Assembly (NCBI RefSeq): GCF_027920545.1
Contig: NZ_CP115859.1
Span: 1,116,001-1,180,000 of the forward strand
DNA: 64,000 nucleotides
Direction of reading: 5' to 3'
Origin: Chryseobacterium camelliae
GTDB taxonomy: Bacteria; Bacteroidota; Bacteroidia; Flavobacteriales; Weeksellaceae
Shown here: positions 35,521-44,967 of the stretch, piece after piece
How the letters are laid out: each line of letters begins with the position of its first letter
Position numbering within the stretch: position 1 is the stretch's first letter
Translations under genes and position numbers: made by a program
The notes under the pieces: model-generated
Told to the model about the DNA's origin: nothing
The model's input: only the letters and a program-made list of their open reading frames with translations
Database searches by the model: none

Positions 35521-37875
35521 TTATTTAAAAATTTTCTGCCACCATTTTTTCTCCTCTGCATTATATCCATATCCATATTTATTACCATACCCGAAATTAG
35601 ATTCTTTAATACCATTTAAGATCACCCCAACATTATTAAGCTTATTATCTTCAATCGCATGGTTCAAAAATTCCAAATAACTTTTTTCGGTCACCTCAGA
35701 TCTTGTCACATATACCGTAGCATCTACTTTATCTGCGATCAGGAATGAGTCAGTCACCAACAGAAGAGGTGCAGTATCCAAAACGATATATTTATATACA
35801 TTCTGTTCTTTAACTATTTTTAACAGCTCTTCTAGTTTACCATTTTGTAAAAGATCAGTAGGGTTTGGAGGTATAGAACCTGAATAAATAAAGTCGCAAT
35901 GCTCATTATATCCGCTTGGATGAATAATTTCATTAACGTTCGCTACATCTTCGCTCAGAAATTCAGTTAAACCTTTTGCAGATTTCATAGAAGGATTATA
36001 ACGCTGCAACTGAGGATTTCTAACATCTGCTCCTATCACCAATACTTTACTACGTGAAGAAGCCAGAATAATCGATAAATTAGTCGATACAAATGTTTTC
36101 CCTTCTCCTTTTACTGATGAAGTAATCATTATAACATGAGAACTTTCTTTTGCCGGCAATAAAAACCTTAAGTTCGTCACCAATATCCTGAATGCTTCTG
36201 CCATAGGTGAAACATCATTAAAGCTTACCAGAACGTTCTCTTTATTTTTTAATCTTGGAATTTCAGCAAGAATCGGAAGTTTTGTAAGTTTTGTAAGATC
36301 GAGTCTCTTAATAATAGTACTTTGTAATAATCCTCTTAAATATATAATTGAGAAAGGAATTAAAGCACCGATCAAAAGGAAAATTCCCAAGATCACCATT
36401 TTTCTCGGAGCAACCGGTTTTTTAAAGACAAATGCTTTGTCCAGCACTCTTGCTTTTTCTGCAGTAATTTCCATACTGATAGCCGCTTCTTCTCTCTTTT
36501 CTAAAAGCAATAGGTAAAGGTTTTCTTTTATTTGCTGTTGTCTTTCAATACTTCTGAATAGTTTTTCCTGACTAGGTATTTTACTGATCATATGTTCAGA
36601 ACCACCTAACTGGCTTTCCACTTTTCTCTTCGCCAATTCTAAAGACGTCACATTTTTCTGCAATGATTCAGATAAGGATGACTTCATTTCTTCAATCTGC
36701 TTATTCGCGTCTTTCACCAAGGGGTTATCCGGAGTTGCATTTTCCAGGTACTTATTTCTTTGTAATACAAGCGTGTTATACTCCTGAATTAATTTTCCTG
36801 CGGCCTCACCTTCCAATCCTATATTAATTGGTAAAATATCTCCTTTTCCTTTTTTATTAAGGCTACTCTGAAGAATTCTATGCAGTTCCAGTTGAGTTCC
36901 GAGCTCCAACATCTGAGCTTTGCTCTGTTCTTTTAATTGAAGATTAATTCGGGCTTCCGATGGTAAATCTACAATATTATTACTGGACTTGTATCCTTCT
37001 TTCTGTGTTTCAACATCACCTAATTCACTGGAAATAAGCGCAATTCTTTTATCAATAAAATCTTTAGTCTTCTTAGATTCAATATTTTTGTCGTTAATAG
37101 CATAAATATTATACTGTCTAACCAAACCATTAAGAAAGTCCTTTGCTTTTTCTTTATTCTCAAAATCTACCATAAGACTAATAATGGTACCGTCTTTATC
37201 CAACAGATCAACTTTTAAAGCTTCCTGAAATCCGTTTACAGCCCCATCAAAATCATTATAATTAAAAAACACATCAGATAGATCTGCTTTTTTAGGTGCT
37301 TTAAATGCCGGATTTTTTCCAATCATTATGATCGCAAAAGGTAAACTTATTGTTTTATTAAAAGAGGTCTTGATTTCCTTTTTCCACTCCTCGGAAGATA
37401 ATATGATTTCATCTCCTTTTGTTTTAATAAATACAGGTTTCTTAGGTAATTCTACATTTTCCTTTTCCTGAATAATGTGAATGATGTACGGACTTGTAGT
37501 TCCGTAAAGTTCTAAATTAAAAAATGTCTGTTTAGCATAGATTGGTGTTTGGAAATTATGTTCTTTCAAAACATCCTCTACTATTGTTTTTGATTCGAAA
37601 ACACCTACTTCATTTTCAATACTGTTGGTTCCCATTCCGCTAAAGCCGCCTAAACTTTGAAGAACCCCCATATCTCCAGATGCTGCAGACATTTTTTTTG
37701 CATCTTTAATGAGTACTGAAGTTTGAGCTTTATAAACCGGAGCCGTAGATTTTATATAAAGAACAGCCAGGATAAACATCAACACTACTGAACCAACAAA
37801 ATATTTCCAATTTTTTAAATATGGAGCTATAATTTCTTTTATACTAGTTTCTTCTTTTAAATATTTTTTATCCAT
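35521..37875 (-). CDS. wzc: Wzc-like polysaccharide co-polymerase and tyrosine autokinase
   Basis: 784 residues. Two membrane helices flank a large periplasmic domain: ~26-48 (YFVGSVVLMFILAVLYI) and ~500-520 (VILGIFLLIGALIPFSII). The periplasmic part holds coiled-coil stretches. The cytoplasmic kinase domain has Walker A KGEGKT with K593, a Walker A' reading VLVIGADVRNP (the usual first Asp of IDAD is Gly here), and Walker B YIVLDTAP. The tail carries tyrosines Y763, Y767, Y769 and Y771, the expected autophosphorylation cluster. It controls chain length and export of the capsule. No wza precedes it. Confidence 0.95.
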   Translation of the reverse strand: MDKKYLKEETSIKEIIAPYLKNWKYFVGSVVLMFILAVLYIKSTAPVYKAQTSVLIKDAKKMSAASGDMGVLQSLGGFSGMGTNSIENEVGVFESKTIVEDVLKEHNFQTPIYAKQTFFNLELYGTTSPYIIHIIQEKENVELPKKPVFIKTKGDEIILSSEEWKKEIKTSFNKTISLPFAIIMIGKNPAFKAPKKADLSDVFFNYNDFDGAVNGFQEALKVDLLDKDGTIISLMVDFENKEKAKDFLNGLVRQYNIYAINDKNIESKKTKDFIDKRIALISSELGDVETQKEGYKSSNNIVDLPSEARINLQLKEQSKAQMLELGTQLELHRILQSSLNKKGKGDILPINIGLEGEAAGKLIQEYNTLVLQRNKYLENATPDNPLVKDANKQIEEMKSSLSESLQKNVTSLELAKRKVESQLGGSEHMISKIPSQEKLFRSIERQQQIKENLYLLLLEKREEAAISMEITAEKARVLDKAFVFKKPVAPRKMVILGIFLLIGALIPFSIIYLRGLLQSTIIKRLDLTKLTKLPILAEIPRLKNKENVLVSFNDVSPMAEAFRILVTNLRFLLPAKESSHVIMITSSVKGEGKTFVSTNLSIILASSRSKVLVIGADVRNPQLQRYNPSMKSAKGLTEFLSEDVANVNEIIHPSGYNEHCDFIYSGSIPPNPTDLLQNGKLEELLKIVKEQNVYKYIVLDTAPLLLVTDSFLIADKVDATVYVTRSEVTEKSYLEFLNHAIEDNKLNNVGVILNGIKESNFGYGNKYGYGYNAEEKKWWQKIFK

Positions 37876-37931
37876 TTTCTCGGATTATCAGATCAATTTT
37901 ACATTTTCTCAGAATTTCATCTGAAATCCTG

Positions 37932-37939
37932 CAAATATA
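37932..37939 (-). promoter_or_regulatory. Possible -7 element TATATTTG upstream of wzc
   Basis: TATATTTG on the minus strand, 56 bases before the wzc ATG, in a 186-base gap that separates wzc from the DUF3575-like gene. No convincing -33 box. Confidence 0.32.
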
Positions 37940-38061
37940 TATTTTTTTTACAAAAAGCCTGTTCTATTCTGCCTTTAAATTGCTTTTTTAGTTATCATTC
38001 CCAAATTTAATTTATCCCAATAAAAGATAATAAAAATTTAATAACGACGGTTTATTTCTAT

Positions 38062-38688
38062 TTACTCTAATCTATATGTCAGCATCACACCAGCTCTTGT
38101 AGGTAAAACCTCTCCGCTTTTGTTCCATTTTGTGGCTCCATCATACCTTTCATTATTATCTTCATAATACCCTTTATAAAGTGATTGTGTAAAACCTGCT
38201 CCTGCAAAAACATCCAACCCCCATTTTTTATCCAGCACAAAATGATATCCTCCGCTTATACCCCATATAAAAGCCAAGCCTTTCTGGTATCTTTCTGTAA
38301 CACGAACGCTTCCGTCGGGCAATAGTTCAGGATTACCGTTTTCATCTTCTACTGTCATTTTACTCCAATAATTCCACTTTTGAAGATTGAAAGCAGCCAT
38401 AGAAAGATAGGTACCGACATACCATTTGTTTCCGGTTTCTTTAAAATAATATCTTCCTTCAACCGTTCCCATATACATCTGAAGATTTTCTCCAAGAAAC
38501 GACTTCCAAGGAGACACAAAAGCTTCGGCTTGTAAAGAGATTTTAGAATGTACAGGTTTTTCAACCGCTATATTATAAATTCCCATAGGAACAAATACGG
38601 TATTCACTTTTAATTCGGTTTGCGCACTCAGTATCGTGGCAGAAAACAAACCTATCAGTAACGAAAAATCTTTCAACATAAAACTCAT
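38062..38688 (-). CDS. DUF3575-like outer-membrane protein in the capsule cluster
   Basis: About 208 residues from ATG 38688 (an ATG at 38679 is also possible; the longer frame needs TTG). Signal peptide ends near LSAQ. The mature protein is a small beta-rich barrel-like protein: TELKVNTVFVPMGIYNIAVE, KISLQAEAFVSPWKS, TVEGRYYF and a final strand RAGVMLTYRLE. This matches the plan of the DUF3575 family. It sits between an initiating transferase and wzc, where wza would be expected. Role unknown. Confidence 0.82.
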   Translation of the reverse strand: MSFMLKDFSLLIGLFSATILSAQTELKVNTVFVPMGIYNIAVEKPVHSKISLQAEAFVSPWKSFLGENLQMYMGTVEGRYYFKETGNKWYVGTYLSMAAFNLQKWNYWSKMTVEDENGNPELLPDGSVRVTERYQKGLAFIWGISGGYHFVLDKKWGLDVFAGAGFTQSLYKGYYEDNNERYDGATKWNKSGEVLPTRAGVMLTYRLE

Positions 38689-38718
38689 ACCCCTTATAAC
38701 TTTTTTTTCTTTCAAATA

Positions 38719-39291
38719 TTATCCTTTAAGAATCGAAAATGTTTTAAGTAAAATAAGGACATCCGTTTCAAACGAAAGCTGATGATAATATTCCAAATTC
38801 ATTTTTACTTTATCCGGAAAAAGGATTTCATCATTAAATTTCAAGGGTTCCGGTTCATTACTCAGCAGTTCTTCTTCATTTCTGTATTTAATTCCCGCTT
38901 CAGAAGTAAGTCCTGGTTTTAATTCTAATATCAGTCGGTTCTCCCCTTCCAATACATCATAATAGCCCACAATATCAGGACGAGGACCTACAAAAGACAT
39001 TTCTCCTCTAAGAATATTGAAAAGCTGAGGAAGCTCATCCAGTTTGGTTTTTCTCATCCATTCTCCAAAACCCGATTTCTGAGAAGTTTGCGGATGATAG
39101 GTTCGGAATTTGTAAATCACAAAAAGTTTTCCTCCCTGTCCTACTCTTTTTTGTCTGAAAATACCCGGAAATCCTGTATCAATTGATGTTAAAACAATCA
39201 ATATGATAAACACGGGCATGCAAAGCATTATCATGAGCAATGCTAAACTGTAATCAATTAACGCTTTCCACCAAGGATATTTTTTCACCAT
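38719..39291 (-). CDS. Initiating sugar-phosphate transferase (short form)
   Basis: About 190 residues from ATG 39291. One N-terminal helix (LIDYSLALLMIMLCMPVFIILIVL), then the transferase core: GIFRQKRVGQGGKLFVIYKFRT, KTKLDELPQLFNILRGEMS, VGPRPDIVGYY and PGLTSEAGIKYRNEEELL. Monotopic PglC/WbaP-type phosphoglycosyl transferase that loads undecaprenyl phosphate. First gene of the capsule unit, just after the pilus-operon hairpin and a TATATTTG box. It is a different copy from the ones at 24713 and 55971. Confidence 0.92.
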   Translation of the reverse strand: MVKKYPWWKALIDYSLALLMIMLCMPVFIILIVLTSIDTGFPGIFRQKRVGQGGKLFVIYKFRTYHPQTSQKSGFGEWMRKTKLDELPQLFNILRGEMSFVGPRPDIVGYYDVLEGENRLILELKPGLTSEAGIKYRNEEELLSNEPEPLKFNDEILFPDKVKMNLEYYHQLSFETDVLILLKTFSILKG

Positions 39292-39304
39292 TTCCAATTA
39301 CTGA

Positions 39305-39312
39305 CAAATATA
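39305..39312 (-). promoter_or_regulatory. Putative -7 element at the head of the capsule unit
   Basis: TATATTTG on the minus strand, 13 bases before the ATG at 39291 and just after the hairpin 39349-39385. Its position between hairpin and first gene supports it. The -33 box is weak. Confidence 0.42.
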
Positions 39313-39348
39313 TAAAATATGGCAGATATAGTTTTAAACCCTATCCTA

Positions 39349-39385
39349 AATATTAAACCCATCTGCTGGAGATGGGTTTAATATT
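39349..39385 (-). terminator. Strong hairpin after the usher-like gene
   Basis: A perfect 16-bp stem (AATATTAAACCCATCT and complement) with loop GCTGG. It lies ten bases after the usher stop. A T-tract is poor on the minus strand, so it may be partly leaky, but the stem is the longest in the window. Confidence 0.78.
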
Positions 39386-39394
39386 ATTAAGAAT

Positions 39395-42199
39395 CTAGTT
39401 CCCGAATTTTTTCACTCGAATTTTCTTTTCTTTCACTTTGATCACAAATGGATTCAGTACGGATATTTTACCTGCGATACTTTCTGCATCCATGTACGTC
39501 TGTTCACAATATGTATTTACAGGCAGTGTACTTTCATTCAGAGAAATCCTGTATTCCCCGGTTCCTAAAAATGCCAGAAACTCTCCGTTCTCATCAGTGG
39601 AAATACGTTGTAACAGTTTTTCTCCCTGAAAAATATTAATAAGAATACCTCCTAATTTCGGATTAAATTCCTGTGCTGTTTTGGCATCAAAACTATATTC
39701 AATTTTTCCTCGGATTGTTCCGTTCCTGTGAAGAGGGATTTCTAAAGAACGACGGTGCGAATTCATTTCTATATCCATTTCATCATAATACCACCCCTGC
39801 TGAATAACCTGTTTCAAGCGGTATTTACCGTAAGGAATCTGTTTGTATTCTATATTCCCTTCTTTATTACTCTTGAAAGAAATATTATTAATCATAATAA
39901 CATATCCGTCAGCAGCTTCATCTCCTTCATCATATCTGTTATTATCATTATTGTCATAATATACAAAAGCCTTTATACTTCCTTTCTTGCCCGGATCCAA
40001 AGTATTGGTCGGAAGATTGAGCGTAACTCCTGCTTCAACAGTCAACATATTATTATTCAGGTTTCCTACAGAATATTTATACCAGGATGAGTTTAAATAA
40101 AGTCCATATTGTCTTCCTAAATATTTCAGGTTAAAAAATGCAGAAGGAGCTTTACCATATAAAACATCATCTGTATAGGATATTCCGGAAGTAAGATTCA
40201 CTTTATCTTTGAAAAAAGCCTTATTATAAAAAGCGGATAAAGACAATTTTTTATAGTCCTCCGTTTTATTCATCATTTTTGAAAAAGCATATTCTGAAAG
40301 GAAATACGCTCCGTACTGGTAGATATAACTAAAACTAAATGCCTTATATCCGTAATTCCCCGATAACTTCATCTGAAATTTCGGTTTTTCCATGTCCGGA
40401 TAAGTAACCAGTCCGGCTTCTACTCCTAAAATTGAAGAATGTTTTTTATTGGGGCTCGTCCAGCTTGTATATTCTGTCAACCTTTGAGCCTTCAGAGAAC
40501 TAAGTTCATTAGAGCCGAATGTGTTCAGAAAAGAATTATAATTATTAGATGTCTCTTCCTGATACTGATAGCCTATTCCCCATCCGAAATCTCCTTTTCT
40601 GGCAAAGTTAATTCCAGTATCCAAGCGTAGATTTTTAGATCTCGTAGTGTAATCGTAAGAAAAATATTTAGGAGAAAAATCTGAAACAAGTATATTGGCG
40701 TATGCATAATGTTCTTTAAAAACAGTCTTGGAGAAGCCTTGCTGTATCTGCAAAACACCTCTTCTATTCCCTGGGTAATAATCCGTACTGAAAAAATAGC
40801 TTCCGTTAAGGTTTACTTTACTTATTACTCCAGAATATTGAGATTCTACTCCTAGAGAAGGTTTTGTAGAATTGCTTTGTTCATAAAAACTCATTCCGGA
40901 ATACAGTTTAGCATTCACTCTCCAGTCTTTACTGAAAAGATACTGAACATCTGTACCTAAAAGATTGTGATTCGCATTTTCGTAAGGGTCATTCCTGAAA
41001 GCATATACTCCGGATATACTTCGGGAAGTATTTTGAGCGCCAAGCGTTCCTCTAGCATACAAACCATATCCATTTTGCAGAAACGGAGTTTTCTCAATTA
41101 AGTTAAAGCTCTGATCTATAAATCCGAGTTCTATTTTTTTATCTTTATCCGGCGAAGTAATACTATACTCTGCCCCTCTACCAAACAACGGCATTTCCAG
41201 CATTTTGCTCACATTCCCCAATGTAATTTCAGAGTTTCCTCTGTGATAGGAAATATAGGTATTATTCACCACCGGATCGCTCTGATTGCTCATCGTATAT
41301 ATATTTCCTCTGATGAAAACATAGCCTGCGGGAAGATTAAATCCTCCTGAACCCATCAGCTGATACATATCCGAGTTATCTCCAACTCTTCTATAACTCG
41401 CTGTAATGCTATTTTTCGCATAACTCGAAAATCCGGTCATAGGCTGCATATCGCGATAACGCTGGGTAGAAGAGATATTCTGGATAGAAACCGATGTATT
41501 TCCGAAAATTTCTTTTTCAGGTTCTCTGAATCCAGCTATATTTACTGTTACTTGAGTTGATTTCAGAATATGCGCAGGAAGAAACTTGAAAGTAAATACA
41601 GTATCTTTCAAGACTTCAATCTTTGCTTTCCTTTCTACGAAAATAACTCCCTGTGCCGTTTCGGGGATTTTAAAAACAACAGTAACATCTTGTCTTTTGT
41701 TACCCATGTTCGTCACCCTTGCTCTTACTTCAACCGAATCATTGACATTGTTCTCATTCATGTAGATAAGAGAATTCTCTGCACTTAGCCTAAGCGTATT
41801 ATTCTCTTGTACCTTATAAATGATTTTCTTTTTGACAACCAGTTCATTTCCCGAATTCTTACAACTGAATACGATTTCCTCATCACCAAATCCCGCATCA
41901 TTACTCACCAATATCTTTACCGGTAAAAATCTGTTTTCTCCCGCATTCAGCTCTATTTTTATCTGATTCCCGGAAACGCTTCTAAATCCTTTGGGAACAT
42001 CAATGTAAATATTACCCTCAAATTTTGAGGAAGTTTCATTTTTCACCCATACTACAAGATCTACAATATTTGGTTTATCTGCAGTAGATTCATTACGGAT
42101 TTCCATGTCTATTCCGGAATAGACCTGTGCCGATGTAAGTACAAAAGAAATTGATATCAAAAAAATAAAAAGTATTTTTCTGAACAAGTAATAAAACAT
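39395..42199 (-). CDS. Usher-like outer-membrane protein, 934 residues
   Basis: Signal peptide 1-25 (FLISISFVLTSAQ). Residues ~26-245 form two Ig-like beta sandwiches (VDLVVWVKNETSSKFEGNIY; VRARVTNMGNKRQDVTVVFK). Residues ~246-735 are a long series of amphipathic strands with many Y, G, N and S, fitting a large beta barrel. Residues ~737-800 contain an SdrB-like or carboxypeptidase-like domain (AFVYYDNNDNNRYDEGDEAA), and ~815-890 another (NGTIRGKIEYSF). This order of periplasmic domains, barrel and C-terminal Ig-like domains resembles pilus ushers. The gene follows chaperone and subunit genes, 13 bases after the adhesin-like gene. Function as usher is inference. Confidence 0.72.
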   Translation of the reverse strand: MFYYLFRKILFIFLISISFVLTSAQVYSGIDMEIRNESTADKPNIVDLVVWVKNETSSKFEGNIYIDVPKGFRSVSGNQIKIELNAGENRFLPVKILVSNDAGFGDEEIVFSCKNSGNELVVKKKIIYKVQENNTLRLSAENSLIYMNENNVNDSVEVRARVTNMGNKRQDVTVVFKIPETAQGVIFVERKAKIEVLKDTVFTFKFLPAHILKSTQVTVNIAGFREPEKEIFGNTSVSIQNISSTQRYRDMQPMTGFSSYAKNSITASYRRVGDNSDMYQLMGSGGFNLPAGYVFIRGNIYTMSNQSDPVVNNTYISYHRGNSEITLGNVSKMLEMPLFGRGAEYSITSPDKDKKIELGFIDQSFNLIEKTPFLQNGYGLYARGTLGAQNTSRSISGVYAFRNDPYENANHNLLGTDVQYLFSKDWRVNAKLYSGMSFYEQSNSTKPSLGVESQYSGVISKVNLNGSYFFSTDYYPGNRRGVLQIQQGFSKTVFKEHYAYANILVSDFSPKYFSYDYTTRSKNLRLDTGINFARKGDFGWGIGYQYQEETSNNYNSFLNTFGSNELSSLKAQRLTEYTSWTSPNKKHSSILGVEAGLVTYPDMEKPKFQMKLSGNYGYKAFSFSYIYQYGAYFLSEYAFSKMMNKTEDYKKLSLSAFYNKAFFKDKVNLTSGISYTDDVLYGKAPSAFFNLKYLGRQYGLYLNSSWYKYSVGNLNNNMLTVEAGVTLNLPTNTLDPGKKGSIKAFVYYDNNDNNRYDEGDEAADGYVIMINNISFKSNKEGNIEYKQIPYGKYRLKQVIQQGWYYDEMDIEMNSHRRSLEIPLHRNGTIRGKIEYSFDAKTAQEFNPKLGGILINIFQGEKLLQRISTDENGEFLAFLGTGEYRISLNESTLPVNTYCEQTYMDAESIAGKISVLNPFVIKVKEKKIRVKKFGN

Positions 42200-42212
42200 T
42201 TTGGATTAGTTT

Positions 42213-43235
42213 TTATTGAGGCATTATCTCATACTGAATTGTAGTAACATAGTCTTCCATCTTTGCCTGTACAAACCTGTTATCATTAGCTGATGTAGAA
42301 TACTTGATATCGTAATACACATTCGCACTCTGAGTAGTTCCTCCCTTTGCAACCAGCTGAGAAGATGTGCTTAGTGAAATAGGAAATACAGTTCCCGTAT
42401 TTCCGGAAACAGGATTCAGTGCCATCTGTACAGCATCGAGAGGCAATGTGCTTCCTGCAGCAGAAGTAAACTGGCTCTGAATAGATTTTACTTTCACCTG
42501 ATAATTGGTATTACTTTTCACAATAAGCGCACTGGGATAAGACACACTTACTCCGTTGGTATAATCCTGCATTGTCTTGAATTCCAAGGTTCCGTTCACT
42601 GCATTTGATGCAAGCTTCAAAGACATTTCAGTTGCATTCGGAGGTGTTCCCGAAAGCTGTGCAATCTGAAGTCTGAAATAAATGACTGATTTTCCGATCA
42701 GATTATTGTATTGATCGTATGCAGCCATTTCCACAGGAACTGTAAATTCCGTCCAGGCCGGATAATTTCCCAAATATGCTCCTCCGGCAACTGTCATGCT
42801 GAAACCCATCTCCATATAGAATGGACCATTCGAATTAGATGAATTATAAAAAGGTGCATTTGAACCAGGCACTAAATACTTCTCTGTATTGGTTTGCAAA
42901 AAAACACTCGCAGGCATTCCGATCTGCTGAATGGTGGGAACAGGACCCGGGTTTGCATTTCCCGTAGTGAAAACCGGCTGAAAAGAGACTTTATCTGCCG
43001 GAAACGTATATGCTCCACTCGTAATAGAGCCTTTTAATTGTGCAGAAAGTCTCCATTTCGGTTCATAAATGTTTCCATTTCCATCGAACCTTACTGTAAA
43101 TGCATTCTGGCTCATGTTGCCATTGTAAGAATTAATCTGTAGGAAACTATTATTTTCCCAGGGTTTAAAAGTTATCCCCCCAGCAAAACATTGAATTGAA
43201 ATGAAAAAGAATATAATAAAGATTTTTTTACTCAT
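42213..43235 (-). CDS. Two-domain secreted protein, candidate tip adhesin
   Basis: 340 residues with signal peptide (IFIIFFFISIQCFAGG). The N-terminal half (~20-195) is a unique beta-rich region with no cysteine. The C-terminal half resembles the small subunits of the same locus: NATEMSLKLASN resembles their first strand, YQVKVKSIQSQ matches FEVKVKSAD and FQVKIRQQ, and the end TTIQYEIMPQ matches their last strand. Two-domain adhesins at fibre tips have this plan in archaic and CFA-type chaperone-usher pili. Start overlaps the chaperone stop by eight bases. Confidence 0.7.
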   Translation of the reverse strand: MSKKIFIIFFFISIQCFAGGITFKPWENNSFLQINSYNGNMSQNAFTVRFDGNGNIYEPKWRLSAQLKGSITSGAYTFPADKVSFQPVFTTGNANPGPVPTIQQIGMPASVFLQTNTEKYLVPGSNAPFYNSSNSNGPFYMEMGFSMTVAGGAYLGNYPAWTEFTVPVEMAAYDQYNNLIGKSVIYFRLQIAQLSGTPPNATEMSLKLASNAVNGTLEFKTMQDYTNGVSVSYPSALIVKSNTNYQVKVKSIQSQFTSAAGSTLPLDAVQMALNPVSGNTGTVFPISLSTSSQLVAKGGTTQSANVYYDIKYSTSANDNRFVQAKMEDYVTTIQYEIMPQ

Positions 43236-44031
43236 AATTAAAGTTTAGTTCTCCAACTTCCAAATTATTGGCATCACCATAATCAATCATCACAGAGGCT
43301 GTATATTTTCCTTTTTCCAATTTAGCAGGCAACACAATATCCATCTCTCTTTTGTTTCCGGGCATGGTATAAAAAATAATATTATCCAGTGATATCTTTT
43401 TCCCGGTTTGTGTATTCACCAGGTCGGTATACACTTTCCCGTCGATCCATACATTTCCCTGATTTTCAAAAAACAGAGAAAGTTTATTTTTGGCTTTATC
43501 ATATACCAGATTCTGAATTTCAATTTTCTTGATATTTGCGGAAGACAGTTTATGAAAAAGTTTAATTCCTGAACGGATGCTTACTTTTATATTAGCTCCT
43601 TTACTGTCTACATCGTCTACAGGATTCATCTGGCTTACATATAAAACCGCTGTATGTGCAGCCAGCTTATCTGATAATGTATTGGGAACTGTTATCGTAA
43701 CGTCAATATCTTTTCTTTCTCCGGGAGCCAGGGTAAAATAAGAATCTTCTTTTTTTACGGAAATCCAATTGGCACAGGAAATCGGTAATGTATTTGCCGG
43801 ATACATCATATTCTCCCCTCTACCATCATATTCCCAATCTCCTAAACTTACTGCCAAATCTAATGAGTTTTTAACACTTACGTTAGTAATGGTAACCTGC
43901 TGCGTATTGCTACGCCCCAAATCTGATTCAAAATATAATCTAGGAGGAGAAACCGAAACCCCTGTCTGTGCATTTGTTTTACACAAAAAAGAGAGAACAA
44001 AGAACAAGAAAGTTACAATCCGTATTTTCAT
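43228..44031 (-). CDS. PapD-like periplasmic chaperone
   Basis: About 267 residues from ATG 44031; the frame is open to 44070, but the shorter form starts with a good signal peptide (MKIRIVTFLFFVLSFLCKTNAQ region). The mature part begins GVSVSPPRLYFESDLGRSN and continues QQVTITNVSVKNSLDLAVSL, the first-strand pattern of PapD-type chaperones. An NTLSDKLAAHTAVLYVS segment lies in the first domain, and a second Ig-like domain covers ~170-265. It would cap subunits by donating a strand until the usher takes over. Its place between subunit and adhesin genes fits. Confidence 0.75.
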   Translation of the reverse strand: MKIRIVTFLFFVLSFLCKTNAQTGVSVSPPRLYFESDLGRSNTQQVTITNVSVKNSLDLAVSLGDWEYDGRGENMMYPANTLPISCANWISVKKEDSYFTLAPGERKDIDVTITVPNTLSDKLAAHTAVLYVSQMNPVDDVDSKGANIKVSIRSGIKLFHKLSSANIKKIEIQNLVYDKAKNKLSLFFENQGNVWIDGKVYTDLVNTQTGKKISLDNIIFYTMPGNKREMDIVLPAKLEKGKYTASVMIDYGDANNLEVGELNFNYE

Positions 44032-44113
44032 GAAGCTATTTTTTGTAATAATACAGAAAAAGTGCCACATTTCTTCTGCAACACTTTTCCTTTTATTATC
44101 CTAAATATATTTT

Positions 44114-44653
44114 TTATTTCGCAAGAATTGTATACGTTAATGTAGTTGTATAAACTGTAGGTGTTTGGCCCGCGATATAGTTGTTTACATAAGTATCTGC
44201 ACCCGCACCTGCATAAGTTACATTAATGTTTTTATTTACACCTCCTGTAGCAGAAGTTGCAATTACCTGATCGTTATTAGAAAGTGATACTGGCGTATAA
44301 GTGGCACCAGCTACTGAATTATTAGCTCCATTGCTAGCAGTAATAGTAATTGTATTTGCTGCAATATTTTTTGATCCGTTTACGATGTTAGCATCAGCAC
44401 TTTTTACTTTCACTTCAAAACCACCTGTACTATATACCGTTAAGTGATCTGCCTGAGTTGAAGAAACACCACCCGAATAATCAGCAGTAGTTGTATAGAC
44501 TAAGTCTACAGTTTTTTGAGCAGGATTCACTACAAGAGTTTGAATAGGCTTCAATTTTACGTTTAATGTAACATTGTCGGTATTAGTACCTGTTTGAGCG
44601 TTTACTGTTGCCAATCCTAAAAATGCGAAAGATGCTAAGATAAATTTTTTCAT
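44114..44653 (-). CDS. Small secreted subunit, candidate major pilin
   Basis: 179 residues. Signal peptide 1-19 (ILASFAFLGLATVNAQ). The mature N-terminus reads TDNVTLNVKLKPIQTLVV, an alternating hydrophobic strand like a donor-strand extension. The rest is Thr/Ser/Asn/Gly-rich beta structure without cysteine (GGFEVKVKSAD in the middle, TTTLTYTILAK at the end). It is paralogous to 44968-45393. No T9SS tail is present. It precedes the chaperone gene by 82 bases and probably makes most of the fibre. High-level expression is suggested by a separate promoter box. Confidence 0.72.
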   Translation of the reverse strand: MKKFILASFAFLGLATVNAQTGTNTDNVTLNVKLKPIQTLVVNPAQKTVDLVYTTTADYSGGVSSTQADHLTVYSTGGFEVKVKSADANIVNGSKNIAANTITITASNGANNSVAGATYTPVSLSNNDQVIATSATGGVNKNINVTYAGAGADTYVNNYIAGQTPTVYTTTLTYTILAK

Positions 44654-44967
44654 TGTCGAATTATATTTTCTGTTTATTAATTATTCATTAAATTATCGGG
44701 TGCAAAAGTAGATGCAATAAATTAGAGTTATTTTGTAAAAAAAGACTTTAAACTTGTAATTTTAAACAAGTTTTGAAATTAGATTTCTTAAACAAAATTT
44801 AAAAAATAAACAGAATAAATAAAAAAACTTAATGCAATTTATCAAGCATAAAATACAATATGTATGAAATAGCAATATAAAAATCAAGAAACATTAAGAA
44901 TACAATAAATACAAAAAAGGAGAAAATATTATTTAAGGCATAATTATTTTCTGAAAAAATTGAAATT
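44654..44967. other. AT-rich gap between the two pilin-like genes
   Basis: 314 bases without a gene. It contains the putative promoter box of the 44653 gene (44703-44710). The rest is very AT-rich with no hairpin or ORF I would defend. Confidence 0.55.
44703..44710 (-). promoter_or_regulatory. Putative -7 element TACTTTTG of the pilin operon
   Basis: TACTTTTG on the minus strand, 49 bases before the ATG of the 44653 gene. This gives a leader of about 40 bases. The -33 box is not clear. Confidence 0.42.
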
